DNA from: an uncultured Eubacteriales bacterium
Lineage (GTDB): Bacteria; Bacillota; Clostridia; Christensenellales; Aristaeellaceae
Length of the DNA stretch: 50,958 nt
Direction: 5' to 3'
NCBI GenBank assembly: GCA_902761755.1
Contig: CACWLP010000012.1
Span: 1-50,958, forward strand
In this document: positions 15,750-24,667 of the stretch, piece by piece
Position numbering within the stretch: the stretch's first letter is position 1
How the letters are laid out: each line of letters opens with the position of its first letter
Translations under genes and position numbers: made by a program
The notes under the pieces: model-generated
Seen by the model: only the letters and a program-made list of their open reading frames with translations
Databases searched by the model: none
Told to the model about the DNA's origin: nothing

Positions 15750-16877
15750 TTACCGGAAGAGCACCGCCGTGGCCTGGGCGCTGATGCCCTCGCCCCGGCC
15801 CTCGAAGCCCATGCCCTCGGAGGTGGTGGCCTTGACGGACACCTGATCCGCGCCGATCCTCAGCGCCCCGGCGATTTTTTCCCGCATCTGGGGGATATAC
15901 GGGGCCAGCTTGGGGGCCTGGGCCAATATGGTCACGTCCACGTTCCCGATGGAAAAGCCGCGCCCGGTGATCGCCCGGGCCGCTTCCTCCAGCAGGATCA
16001 GGGAGGAAATGCCTTTGTATTTTTTGTCGCTGTCCGGGAAGAGCTTGCCGATGTCCCCCAGCGCCGCGGCGCCCAGCAGCGCGTCCGTCAGGGCGTGCAA
16101 TGCGGCGTCGGCGTCGCTGTGGCCCAGCAGCCCCTTCTCATAGGGGATCTTCACGCCCCCCAGCCACAGCTCCCGGCCCTCCATCAGCCGGTGGGCGTCC
16201 CAGCCTGTGCCCACCCGGGGCGTCAGCATGCCGTTTGCCATACGCAGATCCTCCGGCGAAGTCAGCTTGATGTTGTCATACCCGCCCATCACCAGGCGGA
16301 CGGGATATCCCGCGGCTTCCATGAGCGCCGCGTCGTCGGTGTACCGCCCCGGGGCAGTTTCGTGGGCGCGGAGCAAATCCCGCACCGGGAAGCCCTGGGG
16401 CGTCTGCATCTGCCAGAGCTCGCTGCGGTCCAGCGTCTCCAGCACCCGGCCATCCGGATCCGCCCGCTTGACGGTATCCCGGGCGGGCACGGCGGCCACG
16501 CCGCTGCCGTATTTTTCCACGCTTTCCATCACCCGGCGGACGATCTCCTCCGTCACAAAGGGCCGCGCCCCGTCGTGGATCAGGGCGATGTCCGCGTCCG
16601 CAGGCAGGGCCCGCAGCCCGGCCAGCGCGGAGGATTGCCTGTCCTCCCCGCCGGGGACCACGGCCAGGGCCGGAACGCCGTAGGCCGCCAGCGCGTCCCG
16701 GAACAGCTTCTCATCCCCTGCCCGGGCCACCAGCACCGTGCCCGCCACCGCCGGGGCGAACGCCCGGGCGCAGCGCACCGCGGACGGCACGCCGCCGATT
16801 TTCAGCAGGGTCTTGTTTTCCTTTTTCCCCATCCGGCTGCCGCTGCCGCCGCACAGGATCACGGCGTACGCCTTCAT
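15750..16877 (-). CDS. ispDF: Bifunctional IspD/IspF isoprenoid enzyme
   Basis: A 375-residue fusion for two steps of the non-mevalonate isoprenoid pathway. Residues 1 to about 218 are 2-C-methyl-D-erythritol 4-phosphate cytidylyltransferase ([44 protein letters not shown]). Residues about 219-375 are 2-C-methyl-D-erythritol 2,4-cyclodiphosphate synthase ([11 protein letters not shown] with the zinc Asp and His, [46 protein letters not shown]). Both active sites look complete. The start is Met at 16877 with its ATGA overlapping the end of the DUF4364 gene; the longer opening reads into that gene. Confidence 0.96.
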   Translation of the reverse strand: MKAYAVILCGGSGSRMGKKENKTLLKIGGVPSAVRCARAFAPAVAGTVLVARAGDEKLFRDALAAYGVPALAVVPGGEDRQSSALAGLRALPADADIALIHDGARPFVTEEIVRRVMESVEKYGSGVAAVPARDTVKRADPDGRVLETLDRSELWQMQTPQGFPVRDLLRAHETAPGRYTDDAALMEAAGYPVRLVMGGYDNIKLTSPEDLRMANGMLTPRVGTGWDAHRLMEGRELWLGGVKIPYEKGLLGHSDADAALHALTDALLGAAALGDIGKLFPDSDKKYKGISSLILLEEAARAITGRGFSIGNVDVTILAQAPKLAPYIPQMREKIAGALRIGADQVSVKATTSEGMGFEGRGEGISAQATAVLFR

Positions 16878-17413
16878 TTTTCCTCCTCCGCCAGCAGCCG
16901 GACCACCGTGCCGTAGATCTCCGCCGCTTTCCGGGGCCACTTTTCCGCGGTCTTCGACGCCATCTCCCGGCTGGGCAGCATGAGGCGCAGCGTCAGCACC
17001 GGCTTATCCCGGTCCACCACCTCCAGCACCGTTTCATACTCCCCGTTCTCCGCCCTGCGGATCTCCGTGCGGCTGCCGTCCTCGCCCTGGAAGCGGGATT
17101 GCCATTCCCGGCCTGTTTTTTGAAGCAGCGTCTGCACGCTCCTGGGCACGCGCCCGCCGAAAAGCGTCAGCGCTTCCCTGCCCGCTTCCGTCAGCTCATA
17201 GCGGTAGCCCGCCCGGGCTTTGCTGCGGGCGGCCTGGCCCTGATCGCACAATTCGTTCAGGGCGAACATCATATCAAAATAATTCATCAGATCGTGCTCC
17301 ATCAGGAACCGCACCATCTGCAGTTCCGTGCAGGGCCCGAACTGATCCAGGCACCGGAGCAACACCAGCTTTTGTTCCTGTTCCGGCGCGCGGGGCGGGG
17401 GCTGAAGCTTCAT
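16874..17413 (-). CDS. DUF4364 family protein, winged-helix-like
   Basis: A 179-residue cytoplasmic protein of the DUF4364 group found throughout Clostridia. The N-terminal half reads as a winged helix ([22 protein letters not shown], then [13 protein letters not shown]). The second half is a beta-rich module ([20 protein letters not shown]). A regulatory role is likely from the fold but no target is known. The start at 17413 is chosen for GGAGG eight bases upstream; the Met eight codons earlier lies before that site. First gene of the DUF4364-ispDF-SDR-ATPase operon. Confidence 0.88.
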   Translation of the reverse strand: MKLQPPPRAPEQEQKLVLLRCLDQFGPCTELQMVRFLMEHDLMNYFDMMFALNELCDQGQAARSKARAGYRYELTEAGREALTLFGGRVPRSVQTLLQKTGREWQSRFQGEDGSRTEIRRAENGEYETVLEVVDRDKPVLTLRLMLPSREMASKTAEKWPRKAAEIYGTVVRLLAEEEK

Positions 17414-17488
17414 CCTGGGCCTCCATTCGCTTATCAATCCTTATTTAATTCTGAAAAAGCCTGTCGAAATCCTGCAAATCCCCGCCAT

Positions 17489-17517
17489 AGAATAAGAAAG
17501 AATTTTCATTCATGCAA
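17489..17517 (-). promoter_or_regulatory. Promoter of the DUF4364-ispDF operon
   Basis: On the minus strand TTGCAT (17512-17517), 17 bp, TATTCT (17489-17494). It is divergent from the padR promoter, in an AT-rich region. Confidence 0.6.
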
Positions 17518-17545
17518 AATAATATTATTTTTTTGAAAATAATGC

Positions 17546-17574
17546 TTGACAAACAATACTATGCGTTGTATTAT
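17546..17574 (+). promoter_or_regulatory. padR promoter with embedded palindromic operator
   Basis: TTGACA (17546-17551), 17 bp, TATTAT (17569-17574). The spacer carries a perfect inverted repeat AATAC-N8-GTATT (17555-17572), which reaches into the -10 box. The arm length and eight-base gap match the operator form used by PadR proteins, so autorepression by the gene that follows is very likely. Confidence 0.75.
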
Positions 17575-17595
17575 ACTTTCGGGAGGTGAGGAAAC

Positions 17596-17919
17596 ATGGA
17601 TGCGCAGATGAAGCGCGGCATGGTGGAGGTATGCATCCTGTCGCTGCTGACCCGGGGGGATTCCTACGGGTATCAGCTGATCAAGGATATCGCGCCGATC
17701 ATGGAGCTTTCGGAATCCACGCTGTATCCGGTGCTGCGCCGCCTGGAAGCGGCGGAGAGCCTGACGGTGTATTCCGTAGAGCACAACGGACGGCTGCGGA
17801 AATATTACGCCATCACGGACGGCGGACGGAAAAAAATCGCCGAATTCCTGAACGAATGGGCGGATGTGAACAAGGTATACGATTTTATTGCGGAGGTAAA
17901 CGGCTGTGAAAAACCATAA
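17596..17919 (+). CDS. PadR family transcriptional regulator
   Basis: A 107-residue winged-helix repressor of the short PadR type: KRGMVEVCILSLLTRGDSYGYQLIKDI (recognition region), ELSESTLYPVLRRLEAAESL, then the wing RLRKYYAITDGGRKK and a C-terminal dimerisation helix. GGGAGGTGAGG precedes the start. Members paired with DUF1700/DUF4097 genes usually control that envelope-linked pair and themselves. The operator at 17555-17572 supports this. The effector is unknown. Confidence 0.95.
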   Translation: MDAQMKRGMVEVCILSLLTRGDSYGYQLIKDIAPIMELSESTLYPVLRRLEAAESLTVYSVEHNGRLRKYYAITDGGRKKIAEFLNEWADVNKVYDFIAEVNGCEKP

Positions 17920-18070
17920 CGGGTTCCCCGCCGAGCGGAGAACGCCCGCCTTCCCCGCCGGATTGGGGGATTTTGTGGGGCTGATCTACCGCCGGTCCAC
18001 CGGCCTGGCCCTGGCATTGCTGATGGAGGGCGCTCCCTGCGGCGCTTTCGGACAAAAGGAGGATAAATGA
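17906..18070 (+). CDS. Possible small protein between padR and the DUF1700 gene
   Basis: A 54-codon frame beginning with GTG at 17906, nine bases after a good GGAGG and overlapping the padR end by 14 bases. It ends one base before the ATG at 18072, which would give tight coupling. The predicted peptide is basic at the start, with a mildly hydrophobic centre (LALALLMEGAP) and no recognised domain. The ribosome site and spacing favour it. The lack of family recognition and Gly/Pro-rich composition weaken the call; it may be no more than a leader. Confidence 0.35.
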   Translation: MKNHNGFPAERRTPAFPAGLGDFVGLIYRRSTGLALALLMEGAPCGAFGQKEDK

Positions 18071-18071
18071 T

Positions 18072-19439
18072 ATGACCCGCGAAGAGTACATGAAAAAGCT
18101 GAATGAAGCGCTGTCCGTGCTGCCGGAAAAGACCCAGGAAGCCGCCCGGAACTTCTGCGAGGAAATGCTGGACGACCGCATGGAGGACGGCATGGACGAG
18201 GAATCCGCCGTGGCCGCCATGGAAAGCCCGGAGGCCATCGCCCTGCGCCTGGGCAGCGAGCCCGGGGAATCCATCGACATGGGCAATCTGAAGCTGCCCA
18301 ACCGGGACGATTACCTGCAGTTCGCCCGCCTGGCGGACGAAGCCCTGGAGGGCGTGGACAAAGCCCTGCAGGACGCGCCCGAACCGGAGAAAGAAGAAAA
18401 CGCGACGCCCGAAGCGCCGGAAGCCCCGAAAGACGCCGAATCCAGGGAAGCGCCCGGCTCTTCCGTTCCTCCGGTGCCCCCGATGCAGAACATCCCGGAG
18501 AACATCCGCGGCATCGTGGAAAACGCCCTGGAAGCGGCCCGGCAGGGGCTGGAGATGGGCTCCAAAGCCATGCGGGAAGCCGGGCAGCAGGCGCGGCAGC
18601 CTGCCCAGGACGGGTATGAGCAGCGGATATTCACCTGCGACGCCGACGCCCTCCGGGGCGTGTGCCTGGTATGCTCCAACATGCCCGTGGCCGTGCGTCC
18701 CTGCCAGGGCAGCAAGGCCACGCTGACCTATTACACCAGCAAGGACGAGCCCTATCAGGCCGGCGTGCAGAACGGCGTGCTGATGCTGGAGCCGCTGGGC
18801 AAAGGCAGGAGCGGGATGAAATTCAGCATCTTCGGATTGCGGTTCTTCCTGAATCATCCCCAGCCCACCGCGGAGCTGTTGCTTCCCGCGGACGCGCTGG
18901 TGGATCTGACCGTACGCACCACCAACGGCTCCGTCAAGATAGGGGGCTTCTCCGCCCTGTGCGCCGTAGATCTGCAGACTTCCAACAGCCGCATCGAAAC
19001 CCAGGCCCTCACCTGCAAATCCATGGCCCTCACCACCAGCAACGCCCGGCTGGTCCTGGATCAGGTGCTGGCGAAGCAGGGCATCGCCGCCAAAACCAGC
19101 AACGGCCGGATCGAAGCCCAGGCAACAGGCGCCGGAAACGATCTGACGATGAAAACCACCAACGGCTCCATCCACGCCAGCCGCACCGTCGCCAAGGGCA
19201 ATCTGGAGGCCGTTACCAGCAACGGCTCCATCCAAACCGAGCAGATCGACGCTCAGGGGATCGTTCTGAAAACCTCCAACGGCTCCATCCGCGGCACCAT
19301 CCACGGCAGCCCCGAAGACTGGGCCATCGACAGCGGCACCTCCAACGGCCGCAACAGCCTGCCCAAGCAGCAGCCCGGCCGCAAAGCCCTGTATGTGCAC
19401 ACCAGCAACGGCAGCATCCAGGTCGGCTTTGAGGGCTGA
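18072..19439 (+). CDS. DUF1700/DUF4097 fusion protein, beta-helix repeat
   Basis: A 455-residue protein. Residues 1 to about 90 are a DUF1700-type helical domain (EYMKKLNEALSVLPEK, ESAVAAMESPEAIA). An acidic Pro/Ala/Glu linker follows (about 95-140), and then a short helical bundle. Residues about 275-455 are DUF4097, a right-handed beta-helix. Its rungs repeat T-S/T-N-G-S/R-I roughly every 20 residues, at least eight times. It lacks both a signal peptide and transmembrane helices, so it is probably cytoplasmic or membrane-peripheral. AAAGGAGG precedes the start by nine bases. It is controlled with PadR and is probably part of an envelope-stress or surface-sensing module. That role is inference from the usual pairing. 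Confidence 0.92.
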   Translation: MTREEYMKKLNEALSVLPEKTQEAARNFCEEMLDDRMEDGMDEESAVAAMESPEAIALRLGSEPGESIDMGNLKLPNRDDYLQFARLADEALEGVDKALQDAPEPEKEENATPEAPEAPKDAESREAPGSSVPPVPPMQNIPENIRGIVENALEAARQGLEMGSKAMREAGQQARQPAQDGYEQRIFTCDADALRGVCLVCSNMPVAVRPCQGSKATLTYYTSKDEPYQAGVQNGVLMLEPLGKGRSGMKFSIFGLRFFLNHPQPTAELLLPADALVDLTVRTTNGSVKIGGFSALCAVDLQTSNSRIETQALTCKSMALTTSNARLVLDQVLAKQGIAAKTSNGRIEAQATGAGNDLTMKTTNGSIHASRTVAKGNLEAVTSNGSIQTEQIDAQGIVLKTSNGSIRGTIHGSPEDWAIDSGTSNGRNSLPKQQPGRKALYVHTSNGSIQVGFEG

Positions 19440-19463
19440 GGGTACGAAGACGAAAAAATCAGC

Positions 19464-19540
19464 GGGGGGAACCGCTCTTTGGCGGCCAAAGAGTGGTTCC
19501 CCCCGGGCCCCCTTTACGAGAAAGCCGCCTTTGTTTATTC
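19464..19540 (+). repeat. Palindromic 3'-end repeat, copy E3
   Basis: Starts 25 bp after the DUF4097 stop codon. The first hairpin (19464-19504) has arms GGGGGGAACCGCTCTTTGG and CCAAAGAGTGGTTCCCCCC. It is followed by the degenerate second hairpin with the core ACGAGAAAGCCGCC (19505-19533) and a T-rich run. The order is that of E1/E2 read along the transcript, so the copy is oriented with its gene. Confidence 0.8.
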
Positions 19541-19590
19541 TTCTGTTTCTGCAAAAACAGCGGTTACGGCAGGCGATAGGAAAAATAAAG

Positions 19591-19640
19591 AAACTTGCGA
19601 TCGGTTTTAGCGAAGGCAAAAAACCGGCCGCAAGTTTTTT
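19591..19640. terminator. Bidirectional terminator
   Basis: Arms AAACTTGCG (19591-19599) and CGCAAGTTT (19629-19637), with an inner pairing CGGTTTT/AAAACCG. T-rich flanks on both strands serve both the DUF4097 gene and the convergent radical SAM gene. Confidence 0.88.
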
Positions 19641-19678
19641 ATTTGAAATGCTCCGAGTTGATCCGGCTCCTTCGGCCG

Positions 19679-20560
19679 TTACAGCCCGTCGAACAGGCTG
19701 GTCTGGGCGTACGCCTCCGGGAATTCGTTCATATACCGGAAGCAGTCCTCCGGGCGGTACAGCAGGCCGTTTTTCCGGCAGGTATCCTGAAACAATCGCA
19801 TCAGCCGGTCCGCGTTGGGGCTGGGCACTTCGTAGGCGTTCCCGTACCGCTGGGCGTACTTCTTTTTCAGGCCCGGAAAATGCCGGTCCAGGGCGGCGTA
19901 GTAGTATTCCCGGTCGCCTTCCCGGAGGGTCAGCCCCATGCCGAAGCAAACGACGCCCCTGACCCCGGTGCGGATGCAGGCGTCCAGCAGGGCCTGCACG
20001 TTTTCCTCGGTGTCGTTGAGGAAGGGCAGAATGGGCGACAGCCACACCACCGTGGGGATGCCCCTTTCCCGCATGCGCTCCAGCACCTCGATGCGCCGCC
20101 TGGTGCCGCACACGTTGGGCTCCACCAGGCTGCACAGCGCCTCGTCCGCGGTGGTCAGGGTGATCTGCACCACGCACTTGGCCCTCTGGTTGATCTGATC
20201 CAGCAAATCAATATCCCGCAATATGCGGTCGGATTTCGTTTGCACCGCCGCGCCGAAGCCGTACCGCCGGATGATCTCCAGGCACCGCCGGGTGAGCCCC
20301 AGCTCCGCTTCGCAGTGCATATACGGGTCCGACATGGAGCCGGTGCCGATCATGCATTTTTTCTTTCTCGCCCTGAGCGCCTCTTCCAGCAGCTCCGGAG
20401 CGTTCTGCTTCACCTCCACGTCCTCGAAGGGATGGGTGAACTGGTAGCACCGGCTGCGGCTGTCGCAGTAAATGCAGCCGTGGGTGCAGCCCCGATACAC
20501 GTTCATGCCCCAGCTTTCGCCGCTGCGGTGAAGGATCCCTTTCGCCTGGGTAAAGTGCAT
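19679..20560 (-). CDS. Radical SAM protein, SPL-like family
   Basis: A 293-residue iron-sulfur protein with the radical SAM motif CTHGCIYC (Cys25, Cys29, Cys32). The RGCTHGCIYCDSR context and the following MIGTGSMSDPYMHCE and ITLTTADEALCSLVEPN segments are typical of the spore-photoproduct-lyase-like group. It would cleave S-adenosylmethionine to make a 5'-deoxyadenosyl radical; the substrate is not known. It is not the true spore photoproduct lyase, whose C-terminal half differs. AAGGAG lies nine bases before the start. It follows the glgA terminator. Confidence 0.92.
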   Translation of the reverse strand: MHFTQAKGILHRSGESWGMNVYRGCTHGCIYCDSRSRCYQFTHPFEDVEVKQNAPELLEEALRARKKKCMIGTGSMSDPYMHCEAELGLTRRCLEIIRRYGFGAAVQTKSDRILRDIDLLDQINQRAKCVVQITLTTADEALCSLVEPNVCGTRRRIEVLERMRERGIPTVVWLSPILPFLNDTEENVQALLDACIRTGVRGVVCFGMGLTLREGDREYYYAALDRHFPGLKKKYAQRYGNAYEVPSPNADRLMRLFQDTCRKNGLLYRPEDCFRYMNEFPEAYAQTSLFDGL

Positions 20561-20580
20561 GCCTTCGCGCTCCTTGTCTG

Positions 20581-20632
20581 AAAAAGATCATGGCGCAGCG
20601 CCGCCCCGTATTCCGGAGCGGCCTGCGCCATG
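20581..20632 (-). terminator. Terminator of the glg operon
   Basis: On the minus strand CATGGCGCAG pairs with CTGCGCCATG, enclosing a GC-rich inner stem, and is followed by ATCTTTTT. It lies 27 bp after the glgA stop codon. Confidence 0.9.
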
Positions 20633-20659
20633 GATGCTTTCACCGTTTCACGGAAACGC

Positions 20660-22282
20660 TTACGCCTTCGTTTTCCGCGCCCTGGGCTTTTTCTCCTCCG
20701 GCTTGGCTTCTGCCTTCGCCTTTTCGGCCTTGGGCTTTGCGGGCTTCTTTTCCGCCGGTTCCTTCGCGGCCTTGGGCTTTACGGCCTTCTTTTCCGGGGC
20801 CGGCTCCGCCTTGGGCTTTGCGGCCCGGGGCTTTTTTTCGGGCGCTTCCCGGAGCATGTTTTCATACAGGCTCAGGTACATTTCCGCGCTGTGGCTCCAG
20901 GAATAATCGCCGGTCATGGCCCGGTGCTGCAGCATGCGCCACACGTCCTTCTGCTGGCGGTAGAAGAACACGGCCCGCCGCAGGGTGTAGAGCATGTCGT
21001 GGGCGTTATAGTTGAAGAAGGTGAAGCCGTTGCCCGCGCCGTTGGCCTCGTTGTAGGAAAGCACCGTGTCCCGCAGCCCGCCGGTCTCGCGCACCACGGG
21101 CAGGGTGCCGTAGCGCAGGGAGATCATCTGGCTCAGGCCGCAGGGCTCGAACTGGCTCGGCATCAGGAACATATCCGCGCCGGCGTAGATGCGGTGGGCC
21201 AGGTTCAGATCCAGCATGAACCGGGCAGCCACCCGTCCGGGATACTGCTGCTCAGCCCAGCTGAACAGGTTCACATACTTGCTTTCGCCCAGGCCCAGCA
21301 CCACCAGCTGGATGCCCTCGTCCATGATCTCGGTGATCACCCGGTCCACCAGGTCCAATCCCTTCTGGCTGCTCAGGCGGCTGATGATGGCCACAATGGG
21401 GGCGTCCGCATCCACGGTGAGGCCCAGCTCCACCTGCAGGGCGCGCTTGCATTCTTCCTTGCCGGAAAGGTTATCGGCGGTAAAGTTGGCGGGGATCAGG
21501 GGATCGTGCTCCGGATCGTATTCCTTGACGTCGATGCCGTTGAGGACGCCGGAAAGGTGCTCGTGCTTGGCCCGGAGCAGCCCGTCCATGCGCTCGCCGT
21601 AGTAAGCGGTCTGGATCTCTTCGGCGTAGGAGGGGCTGACGGTGGTGATCTCGTCCGCGTACACCAGCGCCGCCTTCATGAAGTTGGCGCAGCCGTAGCA
21701 TTCCAGCTTGTCGTTGGTGAACAGGCTGTCCCCCAGGCCCAGCATGTCCTGCACCTCGGGGATGCCGAAGATGCCCTGATACTGCAGGTTGTGGATGGTG
21801 AACACCACCCGCATCCGGGCGAAGAAGGGCAGATGCTGATACTGGATGCGCAGCAGGGCGGGCACCATGCCGCTCTGCCAGTCGTGGGCATGGATGATGT
21901 CCGGCTGGAAATCCAGCATGGGCAGGCTGTTGAGCACCGCGCGGCAGAAGAAGCCGTAGCGCTCGTATTCGTCGCCGCCCATGCCGTAGATATAGCTGCG
22001 GCCGAAATAATACTTGTTGTCCACGAAGTAATAGGTGACGCCGTCCATCTTCAATTCTTCGATGCCGCAGTACTGCCGCCGCCAGCCCAGCTCCACCTCA
22101 AAATCCAGCACGTGGCGCATCTCGTCCACATACTTGGTATTGATGGCGCTGTACAGGGGGATCATGACGCGCACGTCGTGGCCCTTCGCCGCCAGCACGG
22201 GGGCCAGGGCGCCCACCACGTCGGCCAGCCCGCCCGTTTTCACGAACGGCACGCACTCGGAGGCGGAAAAAAGGATTTTCAT
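20660..22282 (-). CDS. glgA: Glycogen synthase with lysine-rich C-terminal tail
   Basis: A 540-residue ADP-glucose glycosyltransferase (GT5) that extends alpha-1,4-glucan chains. The N-terminal KTGGLADVVG loop is at residues 15-24. HDWQSGM lies near 125, SRLSSQKGLDL near 320, and the C-terminal FEPCGLSQM with the catalytic Glu near 395. The family normally ends about residue 478. Here a further 62 residues (479-540) consist almost only of Lys, Ala, Pro and Glu, like a histone H1 tail. The last gene of the glgC-glgD-glgA operon, 72 bp after glgD with a strong hairpin between. AGGAGG precedes the start. Confidence 0.96.
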   Translation of the reverse strand: MKILFSASECVPFVKTGGLADVVGALAPVLAAKGHDVRVMIPLYSAINTKYVDEMRHVLDFEVELGWRRQYCGIEELKMDGVTYYFVDNKYYFGRSYIYGMGGDEYERYGFFCRAVLNSLPMLDFQPDIIHAHDWQSGMVPALLRIQYQHLPFFARMRVVFTIHNLQYQGIFGIPEVQDMLGLGDSLFTNDKLECYGCANFMKAALVYADEITTVSPSYAEEIQTAYYGERMDGLLRAKHEHLSGVLNGIDVKEYDPEHDPLIPANFTADNLSGKEECKRALQVELGLTVDADAPIVAIISRLSSQKGLDLVDRVITEIMDEGIQLVVLGLGESKYVNLFSWAEQQYPGRVAARFMLDLNLAHRIYAGADMFLMPSQFEPCGLSQMISLRYGTLPVVRETGGLRDTVLSYNEANGAGNGFTFFNYNAHDMLYTLRRAVFFYRQQKDVWRMLQHRAMTGDYSWSHSAEMYLSLYENMLREAPEKKPRAAKPKAEPAPEKKAVKPKAAKEPAEKKPAKPKAEKAKAEAKPEEKKPRARKTKA

Positions 22283-22303
22283 GGCAGGTTCCTCCTATCA
22301 TAT

Positions 22304-22337
22304 CCGGGCCCGGGGAAAAGCCTTCTCCCCGGGCCGG
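22304..22337 (-). other. Strong hairpin between glgD and glgA
   Basis: CCGGGCCCGGGG / CCCCGGGCCGG arms around a short loop, in the 72 bp gap. It has no T-run in the sense needed for termination. It may protect mRNA ends or modulate glgA level. Confidence 0.7.
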
Positions 22338-22354
22338 TGATTGATTGTTTTCCT

Positions 22355-23476
22355 TTACACGGTGCTGTCCTTGGCCACCACGATGGGATAGGACTTGGGG
22401 GCCATCAGCCGGGTGCCGGGCAGCACGGTGGTCTGCTTATCCAGGATGCAGTACTGCAATTCCGCCCCGGACTGCACCAGGCCGTCCTGCATGATGATGG
22501 AATTGCGCACCACGGCGCCCTTTTCGATGTGGACGCCCCGGAACAGGATGGAGTTCTCCACGATGCCCTCCACCACGCAGCCGTCGGCCAGCAGGGAATT
22601 CTTCACCAGGGAGCCGGGCATATGCCGGGTGGGCATTTCGTCCCGCAGCTTGGTGAGCACCGGCTTGTCCGCGGGGAAGAAATTGGCCCGCGTTTCCTGG
22701 TCCAGCAGCTCCATGGAGCAGTCGAAATAGCTCTGCACCGAATCGATCTGCCAGGCGCGGCCGGGATTCTCGAAGCCCATCACCTTCATTTCGCCGCCGT
22801 TGATGGAGTTCATCAGCAGGTTGCGGGTCAGGTGATACTGGCCCTGGGACACGGCTTCGTCCACCAGATGGATCAGCAGCTCCCGGCGGATGCACAGCGT
22901 TTCCAGATAGGTGCAGGGCAGGTGCGGGATGGTGGGGTCCACCTCCAGGGCGGTCACCCGTCCGTCCTCCTGCACCTGGATGTAGCGGCCCAGCCCGTTG
23001 CGGCGCGCCCCGGGATCCCGGGTGTACATGAGGGTCAGGTCCGCGCCGGATTCCTCGTGGAAGGCGGCCATCCGGTCAAACTGGGGATTGAAGAGGATGT
23101 GGGTGTCGGTGATCACCACGTAGCGTTCCTTGCTGCGGCGCAGGTAATGCAGGTTGGCGTGCAGCGCGTCCAGGAAGCCGGAATAAACGCCCACGTTTTC
23201 CTTGGTCAGGAACGGGGGCAGGAACACCAGGCCCGCCCGTTTTCCGTGCAGGTTCCATTCGCGGCCGGAGCCCAGATGGTCCATCAGGCTGTTGTAATTC
23301 CGCTGGGCGATGACGCCGATATTGCGGATGCCGCCGTTCACCATGGCGGAAAGCGGGAAGTCGATCAGCCGGTAGCGCCCCAGCAGGGGAACGGCGGCCA
23401 CGCAGCGCTGGGCGGTCAGCTCCTTGAGCTGCTCGTCCCTTTCGCCTGTATAAATGATACCCATTACATTTTTCAT
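22355..23476 (-). CDS. glgD: Glucose-1-phosphate adenylyltransferase subunit GlgD
   Basis: A 373-residue nucleotidyltransferase-fold protein with C-terminal left-handed beta-helix repeats (VVEGIVENSILFRGVHIEKGAVVRNSII). In Firmicutes GlgD is the regulatory or non-catalytic partner of GlgC. The catalytic GGxGxR loop is absent here (IIYTGERDEQLKELT at the start instead), consistent with this. The first reading matches the LTAQRCVAAVPLLGRYRLIDFPLS pattern. It lies 15 bp after glgC. Confidence 0.96.
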   Translation of the reverse strand: MKNVMGIIYTGERDEQLKELTAQRCVAAVPLLGRYRLIDFPLSAMVNGGIRNIGVIAQRNYNSLMDHLGSGREWNLHGKRAGLVFLPPFLTKENVGVYSGFLDALHANLHYLRRSKERYVVITDTHILFNPQFDRMAAFHEESGADLTLMYTRDPGARRNGLGRYIQVQEDGRVTALEVDPTIPHLPCTYLETLCIRRELLIHLVDEAVSQGQYHLTRNLLMNSINGGEMKVMGFENPGRAWQIDSVQSYFDCSMELLDQETRANFFPADKPVLTKLRDEMPTRHMPGSLVKNSLLADGCVVEGIVENSILFRGVHIEKGAVVRNSIIMQDGLVQSGAELQYCILDKQTTVLPGTRLMAPKSYPIVVAKDSTV

Positions 23477-23491
23477 GGTCTCATCCCCCTA

Positions 23492-24667
23492 TCAGCCTTC
23501 GCCAAATTGTTCGCCGGGCTTCACCTGGGCGCCTTCGGGCACCTGGGCATCCTGGCCCACCACGGCGATGAGCCCTTCGTCGCCGCCGATCACGGCGCCG
23601 CGGCCCACCACGGCGTTCTCGGCCACGATGGCCCGCTTCACCAGCGCGCCGCTTTCGATGCGCGCGCCGGGCATGATGACGCTGTCGATCACCCGGGCGC
23701 CTTCCTCCACGATGGCGCCGGAGGACAGGATGGAATGGCGGATGGCGCCGCGGATTTCGCACCCCTCGGTCACCAGGCAGTTATCCACCTCCGCCGTGGC
23801 GGCGATGTGCTGGGGCAGCATGCCCAGGTTCCGGGCGTACACGCGGAATTTCTTATCGTGCAGATCGATCTCCGGCTTTTCGGTGAGCAGGTCCATATTG
23901 GCTTCCCACAGGCTTTCGATGGTGCCCACGTCCTTCCAGTAGCCGTTGAAGGAATAGGCGGTCATCACCTGGCCGTCCCGCAGCATGGCGGGGATGATGT
24001 TCTTGCCGAAGTCGTTGGAGGAATTGGGGTTCTTTTCGTCCTCGATCAGGTATTTGCGCAGCTTTTCCCACGTGAACACGTACACGCCCATGGACGCGTT
24101 GTTGGATTTGGGATTCTTGGGCTTTTCCTCAAAGTCGATGATGTTGTCGTTGGCGTCGGTGTTCATGATGCCGAAGCGGCTGGCCTCGTCCCAGGGCACC
24201 TGGCGCACGGCGATGGTGGCGTCGGCATGGTGGCTTTCGTGATGGGCCAGCATGGCGGCGTAATCCATCTTGTAAATGTGGTCGCCGCTGAGGATCAGCA
24301 CGTAATCGGGATTGTACTGGGCGATGAAGGCCAGGTTCTGGTAAATGGCGTTGGCCGTGCCCTTGTACCATTCGCCCGTAGCCCCGGTCTGATACGGCGG
24401 CAGCACAAAAACGCCGCCGTCCACCAGGTCCAGGTCCCAGGGTGCGCCGCTGGCGATGTAGGCGTTCAGTTCCAGAGGCCGGTATTGGGTCAGCACGCCC
24501 ACCACGTCCACCCCGGAATTGGTGCAGTTGGACAGGGGGAAATCGATGATGCGGTACTTGCCGCCGAAGGGAACGGCGGGCTTGGCCACGTGCCGCGTCA
24601 GAATGCCCAGACGGCTGCCCTGGCCGCCGGCCAGCAGCATTGCTACACAGCGTTTTTTGCGAAGCAT
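23492..24667 (-). CDS. glgC: Glucose-1-phosphate adenylyltransferase catalytic subunit GlgC
   Basis: A 391-residue enzyme that makes ADP-glucose from ATP and glucose 1-phosphate, the committed step of glycogen synthesis. The catalytic loop [10 protein letters not shown] is at residues 11-20. [15 protein letters not shown] and the metal-binding [11 protein letters not shown] follow, then beta-helix repeats at the C-terminus. The start is ATG at 24667, eleven bases after GAGGAGG; the TTG three codons upstream is possible but less likely. The operon promoter is at 24748-24776. Confidence 0.96.
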   Translation of the reverse strand: MLRKKRCVAMLLAGGQGSRLGILTRHVAKPAVPFGGKYRIIDFPLSNCTNSGVDVVGVLTQYRPLELNAYIASGAPWDLDLVDGGVFVLPPYQTGATGEWYKGTANAIYQNLAFIAQYNPDYVLILSGDHIYKMDYAAMLAHHESHHADATIAVRQVPWDEASRFGIMNTDANDNIIDFEEKPKNPKSNNASMGVYVFTWEKLRKYLIEDEKNPNSSNDFGKNIIPAMLRDGQVMTAYSFNGYWKDVGTIESLWEANMDLLTEKPEIDLHDKKFRVYARNLGMLPQHIAATAEVDNCLVTEGCEIRGAIRHSILSSGAIVEEGARVIDSVIMPGARIESGALVKRAIVAENAVVGRGAVIGGDEGLIAVVGQDAQVPEGAQVKPGEQFGEG

